Origin: Bordetella parapertussis
Lineage (GTDB): Bacteria; Pseudomonadota; Gammaproteobacteria; Burkholderiales; Burkholderiaceae_B
Assembly (NCBI GenBank): GCA_945862495.1
Contig: CAMAYM010000006.1
Span: 1 to 49,592, forward strand
Length of the DNA: 49,592 bases
Direction of reading: 5' to 3'
Under the pieces are notes generated by a model. It did no database searches. It saw only the letters and a list, made by a program, of their open reading frames with translations, and was not told where the DNA came from. Every line of letters starts with the position of its first letter. Position 1 is the first letter of the stretch. Made by a program: the position numbers and the translations under genes. Shown piece by piece: positions 35,334 through 44,207 of the stretch.

Positions 35334-36194
35334 CTAAACGGCAAAGTCAGCTTCAAAAGGCTGTCCGACACGCAAAGTTTGTCCGGCTCCCGCGCGCACA
35401 ATTGCATTCATGCCAAAGCAAATCGCATCATGCATGCGGTCTAGTCGACGGTAAGCGGCAAGTGTCTCCATGACTTCAGGAGAGCTTGTCGCGGTATAAG
35501 GATCGATATTGGGGATTGGGCAGCGACCACAAGGCTTGACTAACCGGAGATCGATCTTTCCAGCGACAGTATGGAATAAAAGATAGGCGAGTTCGTCTTC
35601 AATATGCGCATCTAGTCCTTCTAATACTAGGTTGGGTCTAAAACGCAGCATGTCTACAGCCTCTGAGCCCTCAGCTACAAGACGCTCATTCAAGATATCC
35701 AGTGAACGTTGGCTCACCACAAGCAGAGCAAATCCATCACTAAACATATTTTTGGCGATGAGGTCGCCCGTCCATTCTTGCGCCGAAAGTCTAACTGCCT
35801 GAGGTGAAAATCGAATCAAGCGAAATTGCTTGCCCGGCACAGCCAAAAAGGCATCGAGCCACGCGGCGATCTCATCGCCCATATCGTTACCCATGAGCGT
35901 GTCGCGCCAGACGGTGACTTGTTTTGGGATGCCAACATCGTCAAGCGCAACCCTGATCTCTTTGTGGTCGGGCGCACTTAGGTAAAGTGCCTCCGCAGTT
36001 AGCCTCGGTGTAATCCACACCATATGGGGAATTTGGCGTTGAGTGACAAACTGACCCTCTTGATCAACAATCATCCAGGCTCGGTCATGTAATAACCCAG
36101 TCTGAGTCAGAGGCGATTCCGAGATTTCAATGCCTGCGCACGACTTAATCGGGTAAATAAACATTTGGCTGATCACGCCTGTACAGTCTGCCAT
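35334..36194 (-). CDS. MOSC domain-containing protein
   Basis: A 286-residue protein with an N-terminal MOSC beta-barrel domain (VISQMFIYPIKSCAGIEI) and a C-terminal MOSC domain. The latter has a conserved cysteine in VKPCGRCPIPNIDPYTA, the position that binds molybdenum cofactor or sulfur in relatives such as YcbX and mARC. It likely works in N-hydroxylated compound reduction or molybdenum cofactor sulfur chemistry. No C-terminal ferredoxin domain is present, unlike E. coli YcbX. The ATG at 36194 is chosen because AGGAAG lies 6 bases upstream; the longer frame starts with TTG at 36215. The genome also encodes a molybdenum hydroxylase 5 kb away. Confidence 0.88.
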   Translation of the reverse strand: MADCTGVISQMFIYPIKSCAGIEISESPLTQTGLLHDRAWMIVDQEGQFVTQRQIPHMVWITPRLTAEALYLSAPDHKEIRVALDDVGIPKQVTVWRDTLMGNDMGDEIAAWLDAFLAVPGKQFRLIRFSPQAVRLSAQEWTGDLIAKNMFSDGFALLVVSQRSLDILNERLVAEGSEAVDMLRFRPNLVLEGLDAHIEDELAYLLFHTVAGKIDLRLVKPCGRCPIPNIDPYTATSSPEVMETLAAYRRLDRMHDAICFGMNAIVRAGAGQTLRVGQPFEADFAV

Positions 36195-36264
36195 GCTGGT
36201 CTTCCTAATTATCAAAGGTCGATCTATTCTAAAATGAAGCTCTTACTTCTGTCAGGATTTCGTT

Positions 36265-36747
36265 ATGCCTTCATTTGATGTGGTTTCAGAGGTCGATAAA
36301 CATGAGCTGACCAATGCCGTGGATCAGGCTAATCGCGAGCTTTCGACGCGCTTTGACTTCAAGGGCACGGATGCTAAGTACGAGCTCGATGAGTATGTCG
36401 TGACACAAGTGGCTTCGAGTGCCTTTCAGCTCAAACAGATGCTGGATATTCTGCGCAGTCGCTTGAGTGCGCGAGGCATTGATGTGCGCTCAATGGACGT
36501 CGCAGATCCCTTGGAAAACTTGGGTGGCGCCCGTCAAAAAGTGACGATCAAACAGGGAATCGAACAGCCGATTTCTAAAAAACTGATTGCGGCGATAAAA
36601 GAAGCCAAACTCAAAGTTGAGACGCAGATTACGGGTGAAAAATTGCGGGTCACAGGTAAAAAACGCGATGACCTACAAGAAGCCATCGCGTTACTCAAAA
36701 AAGCCGATGTGCCCTTGCCGCTGCAATTCAACAATTTCCGGGATTAA
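36265..36747 (+). CDS. yajQ: YajQ family nucleotide-binding protein
   Basis: A 160-residue UPF0234 protein, full length, with the family start MPSFDVVSEVDKHELTNAVDQ and end DVPLPLQFNNFRD. Two alpha/beta halves similar to RNA-binding folds are expected. Xanthomonas homologues bind cyclic di-GMP and influence virulence; others bind nucleotides or tRNA. The gene is alone, divergent from the MOSC gene (70 bases) and convergent with the flavin oxidoreductase gene. Confidence 0.93.
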   Translation: MPSFDVVSEVDKHELTNAVDQANRELSTRFDFKGTDAKYELDEYVVTQVASSAFQLKQMLDILRSRLSARGIDVRSMDVADPLENLGGARQKVTIKQGIEQPISKKLIAAIKEAKLKVETQITGEKLRVTGKKRDDLQEAIALLKKADVPLPLQFNNFRD

Positions 36748-36793
36748 ATTTAGGATCTTGAGACGTTGGCGGCTTAAGCAGGTGTTGCAAAAT

Positions 36794-37906
36794 TTATCGT
36801 CCGCCCGTCTTGGCATCACCAAACAGCGTAGTCAAGCCGCGCGGCTGTGAGCGCCAGTACTGCTTTGGCACCTGCACAGTGGCCCCGAGTTCGGCTGCGG
36901 CATGCCAAGGCCAGCGTGGGTCGTAAAGCATCCCACGCGCGAGTGCGACCATATCCGCTTCGCCTGTTGCAATGATTGCTTCCGCTTCTTTGGCCTCAGT
37001 GATTAGACCCACCGCCATGGTCGGTAGACCCGTACCTTTTTTGATGGTTGTTGCCAGGGGGACCTGATACTTTGGACCCAGTGGAATTTTTTGCTGAGGG
37101 GACACACCACCACTCGACACGTCAATAAAGTCGCAGCCGCGTGCTTTTAAAACGTTGCAAAACTCCACGCTTTCTTCGGATGTCCAGCCACCTTCGACCC
37201 AATCTGTTGCGGAAATACGAATGCCTAGGGTTGTCGTCTTTGGCGTTACGGCGCGGACGGCATCAAACACCTCAAGTGGAAAACGCATGCGATTGGCTAG
37301 CGAGCCACCATATTCGTCGGTCCGCTGATTGGCGATAGGAGAAAGAAATTGATGCAACAAGTAGCCATGCGCGCCGTGCAGTTCAATGCCATCAAACCCA
37401 ATCCGCAGCGCCCGCTTGGCTGACTCAACAAAAGCTTCGCGAATACGGACCAATCCTGCTTGATCTAATGCCAGAGGAGGTGTTTCGGTAGGAAGCTGTG
37501 GAATCGCAGAGGGGCCGACTGGCTGCCAGCCACCATTTTGTGGCGAGACGAGTTGACCACCTTCCCAGGGGCGTGCGCTAGATCCTTTGCGACCGGCATG
37601 CGCCAGTTGGATCATGATGGGCATGGAAGCCTGCTGACGCACGATATCAATCGTTTTTTTGAGCGCGGCTTCTGTTGCATCCGAATACAAGCCGACACAG
37701 CCATGTGTGATGCGACCAATGTCTTCGACCGCTGTCGCTTCAATAATCAATAAGCCCGCGCCAGACATGGCCATTTGGCCAAGATGCATGATGTGCCAGT
37801 CGGTTGTTTTACCTTCGTCTGCGGAGTACTGACACATCGGTGCAATCACGATTCGATTGGGAAGTTTAAGGGGGCCAATAGAGGTGGGCGTAAACAGCTG
37901 GCTCAT
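36794..37906 (-). CDS. NADH:flavin oxidoreductase, old yellow enzyme (YqjM-like)
   Basis: A 370-residue FMN-dependent TIM-barrel ene-reductase. The APMCQYS segment with Cys25 is the marker of the thermophilic-like/YqjM class, where this cysteine tunes FMN. ELHGAHGYLLHQFLSP (~174-189) contains the His pair that binds the substrate carbonyl, followed by NQRTDEYGGS. Likely substrates are alpha,beta-unsaturated carbonyls or other electrophiles; the physiological one is unknown. It is transcribed away from ogt, with a 73-base gap, and may have its own promoter. Confidence 0.92.
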   Translation of the reverse strand: MSQLFTPTSIGPLKLPNRIVIAPMCQYSADEGKTTDWHIMHLGQMAMSGAGLLIIEATAVEDIGRITHGCVGLYSDATEAALKKTIDIVRQQASMPIMIQLAHAGRKGSSARPWEGGQLVSPQNGGWQPVGPSAIPQLPTETPPLALDQAGLVRIREAFVESAKRALRIGFDGIELHGAHGYLLHQFLSPIANQRTDEYGGSLANRMRFPLEVFDAVRAVTPKTTTLGIRISATDWVEGGWTSEESVEFCNVLKARGCDFIDVSSGGVSPQQKIPLGPKYQVPLATTIKKGTGLPTMAVGLITEAKEAEAIIATGEADMVALARGMLYDPRWPWHAAAELGATVQVPKQYWRSQPRGLTTLFGDAKTGGR

Positions 37907-37979
37907 AGGTCTGTATCCTTATTTTTGTGAGACTGCAAAGAGGTAATGTCGAGATTGAGCGTTCAATAATCGCCAAATG

Positions 37980-38516
37980 CTAACGGTCGGCGTTCGAGAC
38001 TGCAAGCTGATGAGCTTCCCAGGCAAGCATTTGTACCTTTAGCGCGGCGCCCCAGCGAAATTGACCTGTTTCCCCTGTGGCGCGAACGATACGGTGGCAG
38101 GGAACAAGATAGGCCAGTTGATTGGCGGCAATCGCAGTTCCAACGGCGCGCGCAGCACCAGGGTGGCCCACGCTCTCAGCGAGCGCACCGTAGCTTCGCA
38201 CGTGTCCGAAGGGGATATCCCTTAAAGCTTGCCAGACTTTGAGCTGAAACGGGCTGCCAGACATGGCCAGTGTGAGCCTCGGCTGCGAATGCCCCGACTT
38301 ACCTATCTGAAATACTTGTTCAAGATAAGCCTTTGCTTCTTTGTCATCTCGCGCAAGGGTGCAATCCGGAAATTCCGAGGCCAATACATCCTGAGGCTGG
38401 GGCTTGGCTGTTTGCTGCAGGTGCAGCATAACGATTCCCTGCTCAGTCCACCCGATCAATCCAAATCCGAAGGGTGTTGGCCCTTGTCCATAACGAACGG
38501 TCGTAAGCATATGCAT
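37980..38516 (-). CDS. ogt: Methylated-DNA--protein-cysteine methyltransferase
   Basis: A suicide DNA-repair protein that takes the alkyl group from O6-alkylguanine onto its own cysteine. The active site VPCHRIV near residue 138 and the helix-turn-helix region FGHVRSYGALAESVGHPGAARAVG are both intact. The 178-residue length from the ATG at 38516 fits the Ogt/AGT family; GGA lies 9 bases upstream. ATG at 38510 and an upstream TTG at 38549 are alternatives. It is divergent from the otnK operon. Confidence 0.92.
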   Translation of the reverse strand: MHMLTTVRYGQGPTPFGFGLIGWTEQGIVMLHLQQTAKPQPQDVLASEFPDCTLARDDKEAKAYLEQVFQIGKSGHSQPRLTLAMSGSPFQLKVWQALRDIPFGHVRSYGALAESVGHPGAARAVGTAIAANQLAYLVPCHRIVRATGETGQFRWGAALKVQMLAWEAHQLAVSNADR

Positions 38517-38587
38517 GGTGATGGATCCAAAGTGAAAGGGTTGGCGCAAGCAGAGATTGTCATTAGTGTAATGGGTCTGTATGGCAT

Positions 38588-38616
38588 GCGAAAGCTAGGC
38601 GACCCGGGCATATAAT
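38588..38616 (+). promoter_or_regulatory. Candidate promoter for the otnK operon
   Basis: A perfect TATAAT (38611-38616) lies 29 bases before the otnK ATG. The -35 region about 17 bases upstream is weak (GCGAAA), which suggests activator-dependent expression. AGGCAGGA precedes the start codon. Confidence 0.35.
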
Positions 38617-38645
38617 TCCTGAATCCTTTAGAGGCAGGACAATCC

Positions 38646-39932
38646 ATGAAGCAGGTGTTGTTAGGTTGCATTGCAGATGACTTTACCGGTGCCACGGATC
38701 TGGCGAACAATCTCGTGCGAGCCGGCATGCGCGTCCTGCAGACGATTGGCGTGCCGGCAACGCCGGTCGAGGCGGATGTGGATGCAGTGGTCGTATCGCT
38801 TAAAAGTCGAACGATTGCGCCCGCTGAGGCGATTGCGCAATCCCTTGAGGCATGCAAATGGCTACGGGCGCAAGGCGCGCAACAAATCTACTTTAAATAC
38901 TGCTCAACCTTCGATTCGACGCCTCAGGGCAATATTGGTCCAGTGATCGATGCCTTGATGAACGAACTGAAGACAGATTTTACGATCGCTACACCAGCCT
39001 TTCCGGATATGGGGCGGACCGTCTTTAAGGGACACCTGTTTGTAGGAGAGGTGTTGCTAAATGAAAGTGGTATGCAGAACCATCCTCTGACACCCATGCA
39101 GGACCCTAATTTATTACGCGTATTGTCTCCCCAGACGACTCATCGTGTGGGCTTGATTGATCATGCTGTGGTGGCGCAGGGACAGGAGGCGGTGCGTGCG
39201 CGCATCGCTGACTTGCGCCAGCAAGGCATTGGAATCGCGATTGTAGATGCCGTCAGTAACGCGGATCTGTATCGACTTGCACCTGCATTGGCCGATATGC
39301 CTTTAGTGACGGCCGGTTCTGGCGTCGCTATTGGTTTACCTGCTAACTTTTCGATCCAACCGAATCCCCACTCAGCCGAACTCCCTCCTGCCGCGGGTTC
39401 AAAAGCGATTGTGTCGGGTAGCTGTTCACGCGCGACCAATGCGCAAGTGGCCGATTTTGTTGCGAAGGGTGGTGCGAGTTTAGCGATTGATCCGATGGGC
39501 TTGGTGGATGGGACCGAGTCAGTCGCGGCAGTCGTGCAACAAGCCCTCGCCTGGGCCCAGCCGAGGCTTGGCCAGCAACCTGTCTTGATCTACTCAACGG
39601 CTACCCCAGAGACCTTGCAAGCAGTGCAGAGCCGCTTAGGGGTTGAACAGGCCGGTGCCCGTGTCGAAGCTACGCTCGCCAAGATTGCAGTAGGTTTGGT
39701 TGAGGCAGGGGTCGGTCAGTTGATTGTCGCCGGGGGCGAAACGTCGGGCGCTGTCGTACAAGCGCTAGGCATGACACAACTTCAAATCGGTGCACAAATT
39801 GATCCAGGTGTGCCATGGTGTGCGGGTCGCGCGCAACCCGCAGACACGCTCATCCATGTGACGCTCAAGTCTGGCAATTTTGGTCGTGTTGAATTTTTCA
39901 CTCATGCCTTTGAAGGGATACAGGCGACATGA
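38646..39932 (+). CDS. otnK: 3-oxo-tetronate kinase
   Basis: A 428-residue four-carbon acid sugar kinase (DUF1537 family) that phosphorylates 3-oxo-tetronate at C4. The N-terminal substrate domain begins LLGCIADDFTGATDLANNLV, a strong family signature, with YFKYCSTFDSTPQGNIGPV at ~81-99. The C-terminal nucleotide-binding domain contains IVAGGETSGAVVQALG near 360. It is the first gene of a three-gene operon, and its stop overlaps the otnC start (ATGA). Assignment to OtnK rather than a paralogous kinase such as DtnK rests on the otnC and denD neighbours. Confidence 0.92.
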   Translation: MKQVLLGCIADDFTGATDLANNLVRAGMRVLQTIGVPATPVEADVDAVVVSLKSRTIAPAEAIAQSLEACKWLRAQGAQQIYFKYCSTFDSTPQGNIGPVIDALMNELKTDFTIATPAFPDMGRTVFKGHLFVGEVLLNESGMQNHPLTPMQDPNLLRVLSPQTTHRVGLIDHAVVAQGQEAVRARIADLRQQGIGIAIVDAVSNADLYRLAPALADMPLVTAGSGVAIGLPANFSIQPNPHSAELPPAAGSKAIVSGSCSRATNAQVADFVAKGGASLAIDPMGLVDGTESVAAVVQQALAWAQPRLGQQPVLIYSTATPETLQAVQSRLGVEQAGARVEATLAKIAVGLVEAGVGQLIVAGGETSGAVVQALGMTQLQIGAQIDPGVPWCAGRAQPADTLIHVTLKSGNFGRVEFFTHAFEGIQAT

Positions 39933-40612
39933 ATCTTGCTCCTCAGCCCACAGAGGCTCAGCTTCGGATCCAACTATGCCAAGTCGGCCGCAGCTTGTTT
40001 GAGCGTGGCTATGTGCATGGCACAACAGGCAATATCAGTGTCAGGTTGCCTGAGCCGGCAGGCGGCTTTCTTATTACACCGACAGATGCGTGCCTGGGTT
40101 TTTTAGAGCCAGAAAAACTGGCCAGCGTCGATGCAAGTGGCGCACAAATCTCGGGCGATCGCGCCAGCAAAACACTGGTCTTGCATCGACGCATCTATCA
40201 GCATGCGCCCGCAGCCAATTGTGTCATTCATACGCACTCTTCATGGCTTGTGGACTTAACACTCAGAGGCGTGTGGCGCGACGACGATATCGTGCCACCC
40301 CTCACGCCTTATTTCGTGATGAAAGTCGGTCATGTTCCACTCGTGCCATATTTCAGACCGGGAGATGTTCGTGTTGCAGATCACATTGCCACGCTCATTG
40401 AGACGTATGGTGCGCGTGGCCTACACTTACGTGCAGTCATGTGCGATCGCTTGGGTCCGCAGGTCTGGGGTGACAACTTGGTATCGACGATGGCCATCCT
40501 CGAAGAGCTCGAAGAAACAGCGCGTCTCTGGCTGCGTGGTGGTTGTCAGGCACTGCCGCTCTCAGAGGCAGCCGTTGAAGAATGTCGACAACACTTTAAG
40601 GCGTCTTGGTAA
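39929..40612 (+). CDS. otnC: 3-oxo-tetronate 4-phosphate decarboxylase, class II aldolase family
   Basis: A 227-residue zinc-dependent aldolase-fold enzyme that decarboxylates 3-oxo-tetronate 4-phosphate to dihydroxyacetone phosphate. The family features TTGNISVRLP (~30-39), ITPTDACLG and the zinc histidines in VIHTHSSW are visible. The length is normal. It overlaps otnK by four bases and is two bases from denD, so the three genes must be co-transcribed. Alone the sequence could be called an L-fuculose-phosphate-type aldolase; the context decides. Confidence 0.92.
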   Translation: MNLAPQPTEAQLRIQLCQVGRSLFERGYVHGTTGNISVRLPEPAGGFLITPTDACLGFLEPEKLASVDASGAQISGDRASKTLVLHRRIYQHAPAANCVIHTHSSWLVDLTLRGVWRDDDIVPPLTPYFVMKVGHVPLVPYFRPGDVRVADHIATLIETYGARGLHLRAVMCDRLGPQVWGDNLVSTMAILEELEETARLWLRGGCQALPLSEAAVEECRQHFKASW

Positions 40613-40614
40613 AA

Positions 40615-41598
40615 ATGAATATTCTCATCACCGGTGGTGCTGGATTTATAGGAACCTTGCTCGCGGACGCGTTATTGAAACGCGACCAGTTACGAGGCCG
40701 CACTCTCACGATGTTGACGCTCACAGATTTAGTCGCACCTTCTAGGCAGGAGATCGTGCAGCATCCCAAAGTCCGTATTGACAAGGGAGATTTGCTCAAT
40801 CGTTTACCTGAGTTGTTTAAAAATGATTACGACGCAGTGTTTCATTTAGCCTCGGCGGTATCAGGTGAGTGCGAAGCAGACTTCGAGCTTGGCTTGCGCT
40901 CCAACTTGGAGGCGACCCGCTCCGTGCTGGAGGGGCTGCGTGCGCAGCACGCACGAACAGGTCATGTACCCGTTATGTTTTTTGCGAGCTCAGTCGCGGT
41001 ATTTGGCTCAGACCCCGCGATTGCCATGCCCGCTGTTGTGACAGACACAACGCTGCCGACACCTCAGTCAAGCTACGGGATTCATAAGTTCATCTGTGAA
41101 CAGTTGATTGCAGATTACACGCGCAAAGGCTTTATTGATGGCCGTGTTGCGCGCTTGATGACAGTCTCGGTTCGTCCAGGACGCCCCAACGGTGCGGCAT
41201 CCAGTTTTCTTTCAGGGATTGTGCGGGAACCGCTCGCTGGTGTGGCCATGCGTTGCCCCGTCAGTCTGGATACCCCTGTGGCGTTGTCCTCGCCGCTCAC
41301 CTCGATCGCTGGCGTATTAGCGGTGGTTGAGGCGACGCGTGAGGCCTTTGGTGGTCGAACTGCGTTCAATTTACCTGCGCTGACCGTGACGATCGGAGAA
41401 ATGTTACAGGCTTTACGAGAGGTGGCGGGCGAGCAGGTCGCTGCGCGCGTCACAGTCGAGCCCGATGAACAGATCACACGTATCGTGGGGGGCTGGCCGT
41501 CAAGGTTTGATTGCCAGCGTACTCATCGCCTCGGACTCAAGGCGGACGCATCCTATCAAGATATCATCAGGCAATACCTTGATATGACGCGTGCCTAA
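40615..41598 (+). CDS. denD: D-erythronate dehydrogenase
   Basis: A 327-residue NAD-dependent extended short-chain dehydrogenase that oxidises D-erythronate at C2. The cofactor motif ITGGAGFIG is at 5-13 and the active site Tyr154-x3-Lys158 is in SSYGIHK. The sequence SVRPGRPNGAASSFLSGIVREPL matches DenD-type enzymes more than sugar-nucleotide epimerases. The ATG comes two bases after the otnC stop codon. In the known pathway an isomerase (OtnI) then makes 3-oxo-tetronate for OtnK; no such gene is in the window. Confidence 0.9.
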   Translation: MNILITGGAGFIGTLLADALLKRDQLRGRTLTMLTLTDLVAPSRQEIVQHPKVRIDKGDLLNRLPELFKNDYDAVFHLASAVSGECEADFELGLRSNLEATRSVLEGLRAQHARTGHVPVMFFASSVAVFGSDPAIAMPAVVTDTTLPTPQSSYGIHKFICEQLIADYTRKGFIDGRVARLMTVSVRPGRPNGAASSFLSGIVREPLAGVAMRCPVSLDTPVALSSPLTSIAGVLAVVEATREAFGGRTAFNLPALTVTIGEMLQALREVAGEQVAARVTVEPDEQITRIVGGWPSRFDCQRTHRLGLKADASYQDIIRQYLDMTRA

Positions 41599-41611
41599 AA
41601 GGCGTGCTGCT

Positions 41612-42412
41612 TTAGACGACACATGGGTGCGCGGCACCGTCCATCGTGATGATCGTACCGGTGACATAACTGGCACGATTAGAAGCGAGATACACAACGG
41701 TATCGGCGACTTCCTCAGGGCTAGCCAAACGACCCATTGGAACTTGTGCAGTCATGCGCTTCAAGGCCTCCTCTTGGCTAATTTTTTCGTGGTCAGCATT
41801 CACTTTCAGACCCTCAACCAGTCGATCGGTCAAGGTGCCTGCCGGATTGACGGCATTGATACGCACACCCTTTGAGCCGTAGGCTGCAGCCAGTGCGGTG
41901 GTGGTGAGCATGAGCGCCGCATTGGCACTTCCGCCGGCAATGTGCACGGTGCTAGGGACTTTTCCGCCAGAGCCGATTACGTTGACGATGACGCCAGTCC
42001 CTCTTGCGCCCATGCGCTTGATCACAGGATCAATCATATTGATATAAGTAAAAAACTTGGCATCCATGGCTTCGCGAAAGAAAGCAGGCGAGAGGCTTTC
42101 GGCTGGCGTGCGTTTCGCGGCACCTGCTGAGTTGACCAAGACATCGACGGCGCCAAAGGTTTTTTCTGCAGCGTTCAGGGTATCCTCAGCCGATTCAGCA
42201 TTTTGCAGGTCAGCTGAAAACACAGCGATGCGGTCCTTGCTGCCGGGGACTTGTTTGGCGAGTTGATGTTTAGCCGAATCTAGTGTGGCGGGATTGCGTG
42301 ACACCAGACTGACTTTGCAGCCTTCTTCGAGAAACACCTTGGCACAGGCTAGACCAATACCTTTGCTGCCTCCTGTGATCAATACATGCTTGTGGGAAAG
42401 GTTTAATTCCAT
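41612..42412 (-). CDS. SDR family protein with atypical active site
   Basis: A 266-residue classical-length short-chain dehydrogenase. The NAD(P) motif ITGGSKGIG (~13-21) and the NSAG segment are normal, and a serine is present in NVIGSGG. The expected Tyr-x3-Lys is missing: where it should fall the sequence reads STVHIAGGSANAALM, with Gly and Asn in place of Tyr and Lys. Either this subgroup uses different residues or it is not a standard oxidoreductase. Its start overlaps the CoA-transferase stop by 10 bases, so the two act together, perhaps on an acyl-CoA. It converges with denD with a 13-base gap. Confidence 0.88.
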   Translation of the reverse strand: MELNLSHKHVLITGGSKGIGLACAKVFLEEGCKVSLVSRNPATLDSAKHQLAKQVPGSKDRIAVFSADLQNAESAEDTLNAAEKTFGAVDVLVNSAGAAKRTPAESLSPAFFREAMDAKFFTYINMIDPVIKRMGARGTGVIVNVIGSGGKVPSTVHIAGGSANAALMLTTTALAAAYGSKGVRINAVNPAGTLTDRLVEGLKVNADHEKISQEEALKRMTAQVPMGRLASPEEVADTVVYLASNRASYVTGTIITMDGAAHPCVV

Positions 42413-43611
42413 GTCACGACTCCATTATCTTTAAGAGCTGAGATTTCTTCTTGGGTATAGCCAATGCTGTGTAAAAGCGCGATCGTATCGGCGCCGATTT
42501 TTGGGGGAGCTTTGCGCACTTGCAGTCGCTCGCCTTCTAGCGCAATTGGGAGCAGGGCGACGCGGGTTTCGATTTCACGTCCGGCGCCCGTGTTGTCGGC
42601 GGCGATCGTGACAGGTGCTAAGCCGCCTGTGGCGAGTAGATGTGGATCGTCAAACAAGTCATGGGGACGCGTGATCGGCGCATAAGGCAGACCACACTGC
42701 TCAAAGCGACTGCTGAGTTCTTGTGCGCTCAGGACGCCAAATCTTTCGCGCAGGATTGGGATGAGCCAGCTTCGGGCTTTGACGCGGTCATTGTTCGTGA
42801 CCAGTCTGTCATCGGCCTTGAGGTCGTCAAAACCGAACTCTTTACACAAGATTGTCCATTGGGTGTCGCTGACAGCAGACAAGAATATTTGTTCGCCATC
42901 CTTGACAGTGAACACATCGTAGACGGCCCAGGCGCTTAGGCGGTTAGGCATTGGGTTTGCAGGCGCACCTGTCACAGCAAATTGCATCATGTGTTGCGCG
43001 ACTAAAAAGACATTGTTTTCAAACAAGGCGCTGGCGACCTCTTGTCCCTTGCCAGTGCGATGCCTTTTTTGTAGCGAGGCCAATACGCCGATCGCACCAA
43101 ACATACCACCCATAATGTCGTTGACGCTTGCCCCGGCGCGCAAGGGCTGCCCAACGGGGCCCGTCATGTAAGCCAAACCGCCCATCATCTGCACGACCTC
43201 ATCGAGTGCGGTGCGGTGCTCATAGGGTCCTGGCAAAAAACCTTTGTGAGACACATAGATCAGGGCAGGGTTGAGCTTGGATAAGGCCTCGTAGCCGAAA
43301 CCGAGCTTGTCCATGGTGCCGCTTTTAAAGTTCTCACTAAACACATCGGCCGAGCCGAGCAGCTTGAAGACAATTTCTTTTCCGGCAGGATGTTTGACAT
43401 CGACTGCAATGCTTTTCTTGTTGCGATTGAACATCGGAAAAAAACCCGAGCCCGAGCCTAGCAACTTGCGTGTGTTATCCCCTGCGAGCGGTTCGACTTT
43501 GATGACCTCGGCGCCGAGATCCCCAAGAATCATCCCACAGGTGGGGCCCATGACCATATGTGTAAATTCAACCACGCGAATGCCTTCGAGGGGCAGGGAG
43601 TCGGACATCAT
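42403..43611 (-). CDS. CaiB/BaiF family CoA-transferase
   Basis: A 402-residue class III CoA-transferase that moves CoA between acyl groups through an aspartyl-CoA thioester. The N-terminal RVVEFTHMVMGPTCGMIL and DLGAEVIKVEP are typical; the probable catalytic Asp is in GASVNDIMGGMFG (~168). Family end HSIGYTQEEISALKDNGVV is intact. Two adjacent ATG codons (43611, 43608) follow GAAGG; the second has better spacing. The acyl substrate is unknown. It is transcribed with the downstream SDR gene and faces away from the GNAT gene. Confidence 0.9.
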   Translation of the reverse strand: MMSDSLPLEGIRVVEFTHMVMGPTCGMILGDLGAEVIKVEPLAGDNTRKLLGSGSGFFPMFNRNKKSIAVDVKHPAGKEIVFKLLGSADVFSENFKSGTMDKLGFGYEALSKLNPALIYVSHKGFLPGPYEHRTALDEVVQMMGGLAYMTGPVGQPLRAGASVNDIMGGMFGAIGVLASLQKRHRTGKGQEVASALFENNVFLVAQHMMQFAVTGAPANPMPNRLSAWAVYDVFTVKDGEQIFLSAVSDTQWTILCKEFGFDDLKADDRLVTNNDRVKARSWLIPILRERFGVLSAQELSSRFEQCGLPYAPITRPHDLFDDPHLLATGGLAPVTIAADNTGAGREIETRVALLPIALEGERLQVRKAPPKIGADTIALLHSIGYTQEEISALKDNGVVTWN

Positions 43612-43664
43612 GTACCTTCGATTTGGGTCTGCAAACGAGTTGTTATACCATCGGTTAAGGCGGC

Positions 43665-43690
43665 GTCAGGCGCGTGTGTCTGTGCCTGAC
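43665..43690. repeat. Inverted repeat upstream of the GNAT gene
   Basis: GTCAGGC (43665-43671) and GCCTGAC (43684-43690) form a perfect 7-bp stem with a 12-base loop. It ends three bases before the AAGGAG ribosome-binding site of the acetyltransferase gene, so it could be an operator or a translational hairpin. Confidence 0.4.
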
Positions 43691-43706
43691 TTAAGGAGCG
43701 ATTTTC

Positions 43707-44195
43707 ATGCAGTGCAACATTGTCGTCAAAGTCGTGAATTTTCTTGACCCTAATGACCGTCAGGCCCTCCTTACCATGCTTGACATGTATGCCAGAGACC
43801 CCATGGGCGGCGGCGAGCCTTTACCTTTGGATACTCAGCTGCGTTTGTGTGACGACTTGGCTAAGTTTTCTGGAGCGATCAGTTGGCTCGCGTTCAAGGA
43901 CGGCAAACCTGTCGGGTTGTTGAATGCCTTGCCCGGATACTCGACCTTTAAAGCCCGTCCTCTAATGAATGTCCACGATATTGCCGTGGACCCTGCCCAT
44001 CGTGGCCAAGGCGTGGGGCAGGCGCTTTTGATGGCGATGGAGGCCTATGCGCGCGCTGTAGGGTGCTGCAAGGTGACGCTTGAGGTGTTGAGCGGCAATG
44101 CCCAAGCGCAGCGCGCCTACCAACGTTTTGGCTTTGAACAATATTCCCTCAGTCCGGAAACGGGGCAGGCACTTTTCATGCAGAAATGGTTGTAG
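43707..44195 (+). CDS. GNAT family N-acetyltransferase
   Basis: A 162-residue acetyl-CoA-dependent transferase. The acetyl-CoA pyrophosphate motif HRGQGVGQALL is near 98-108 and is preceded by the strand VHDIAVDP; AQRAYQRFGFEQ is the usual late motif. The acceptor cannot be predicted. A strong AAGGAG ribosome-binding site lies about 8 bases before the ATG. It is followed 12 bases later by the DUF393 gene, which probably shares its transcript. Confidence 0.9.
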   Translation: MQCNIVVKVVNFLDPNDRQALLTMLDMYARDPMGGGEPLPLDTQLRLCDDLAKFSGAISWLAFKDGKPVGLLNALPGYSTFKARPLMNVHDIAVDPAHRGQGVGQALLMAMEAYARAVGCCKVTLEVLSGNAQAQRAYQRFGFEQYSLSPETGQALFMQKWL

Positions 44196-44207
44196 ATTAT
44201 AGTTTTT

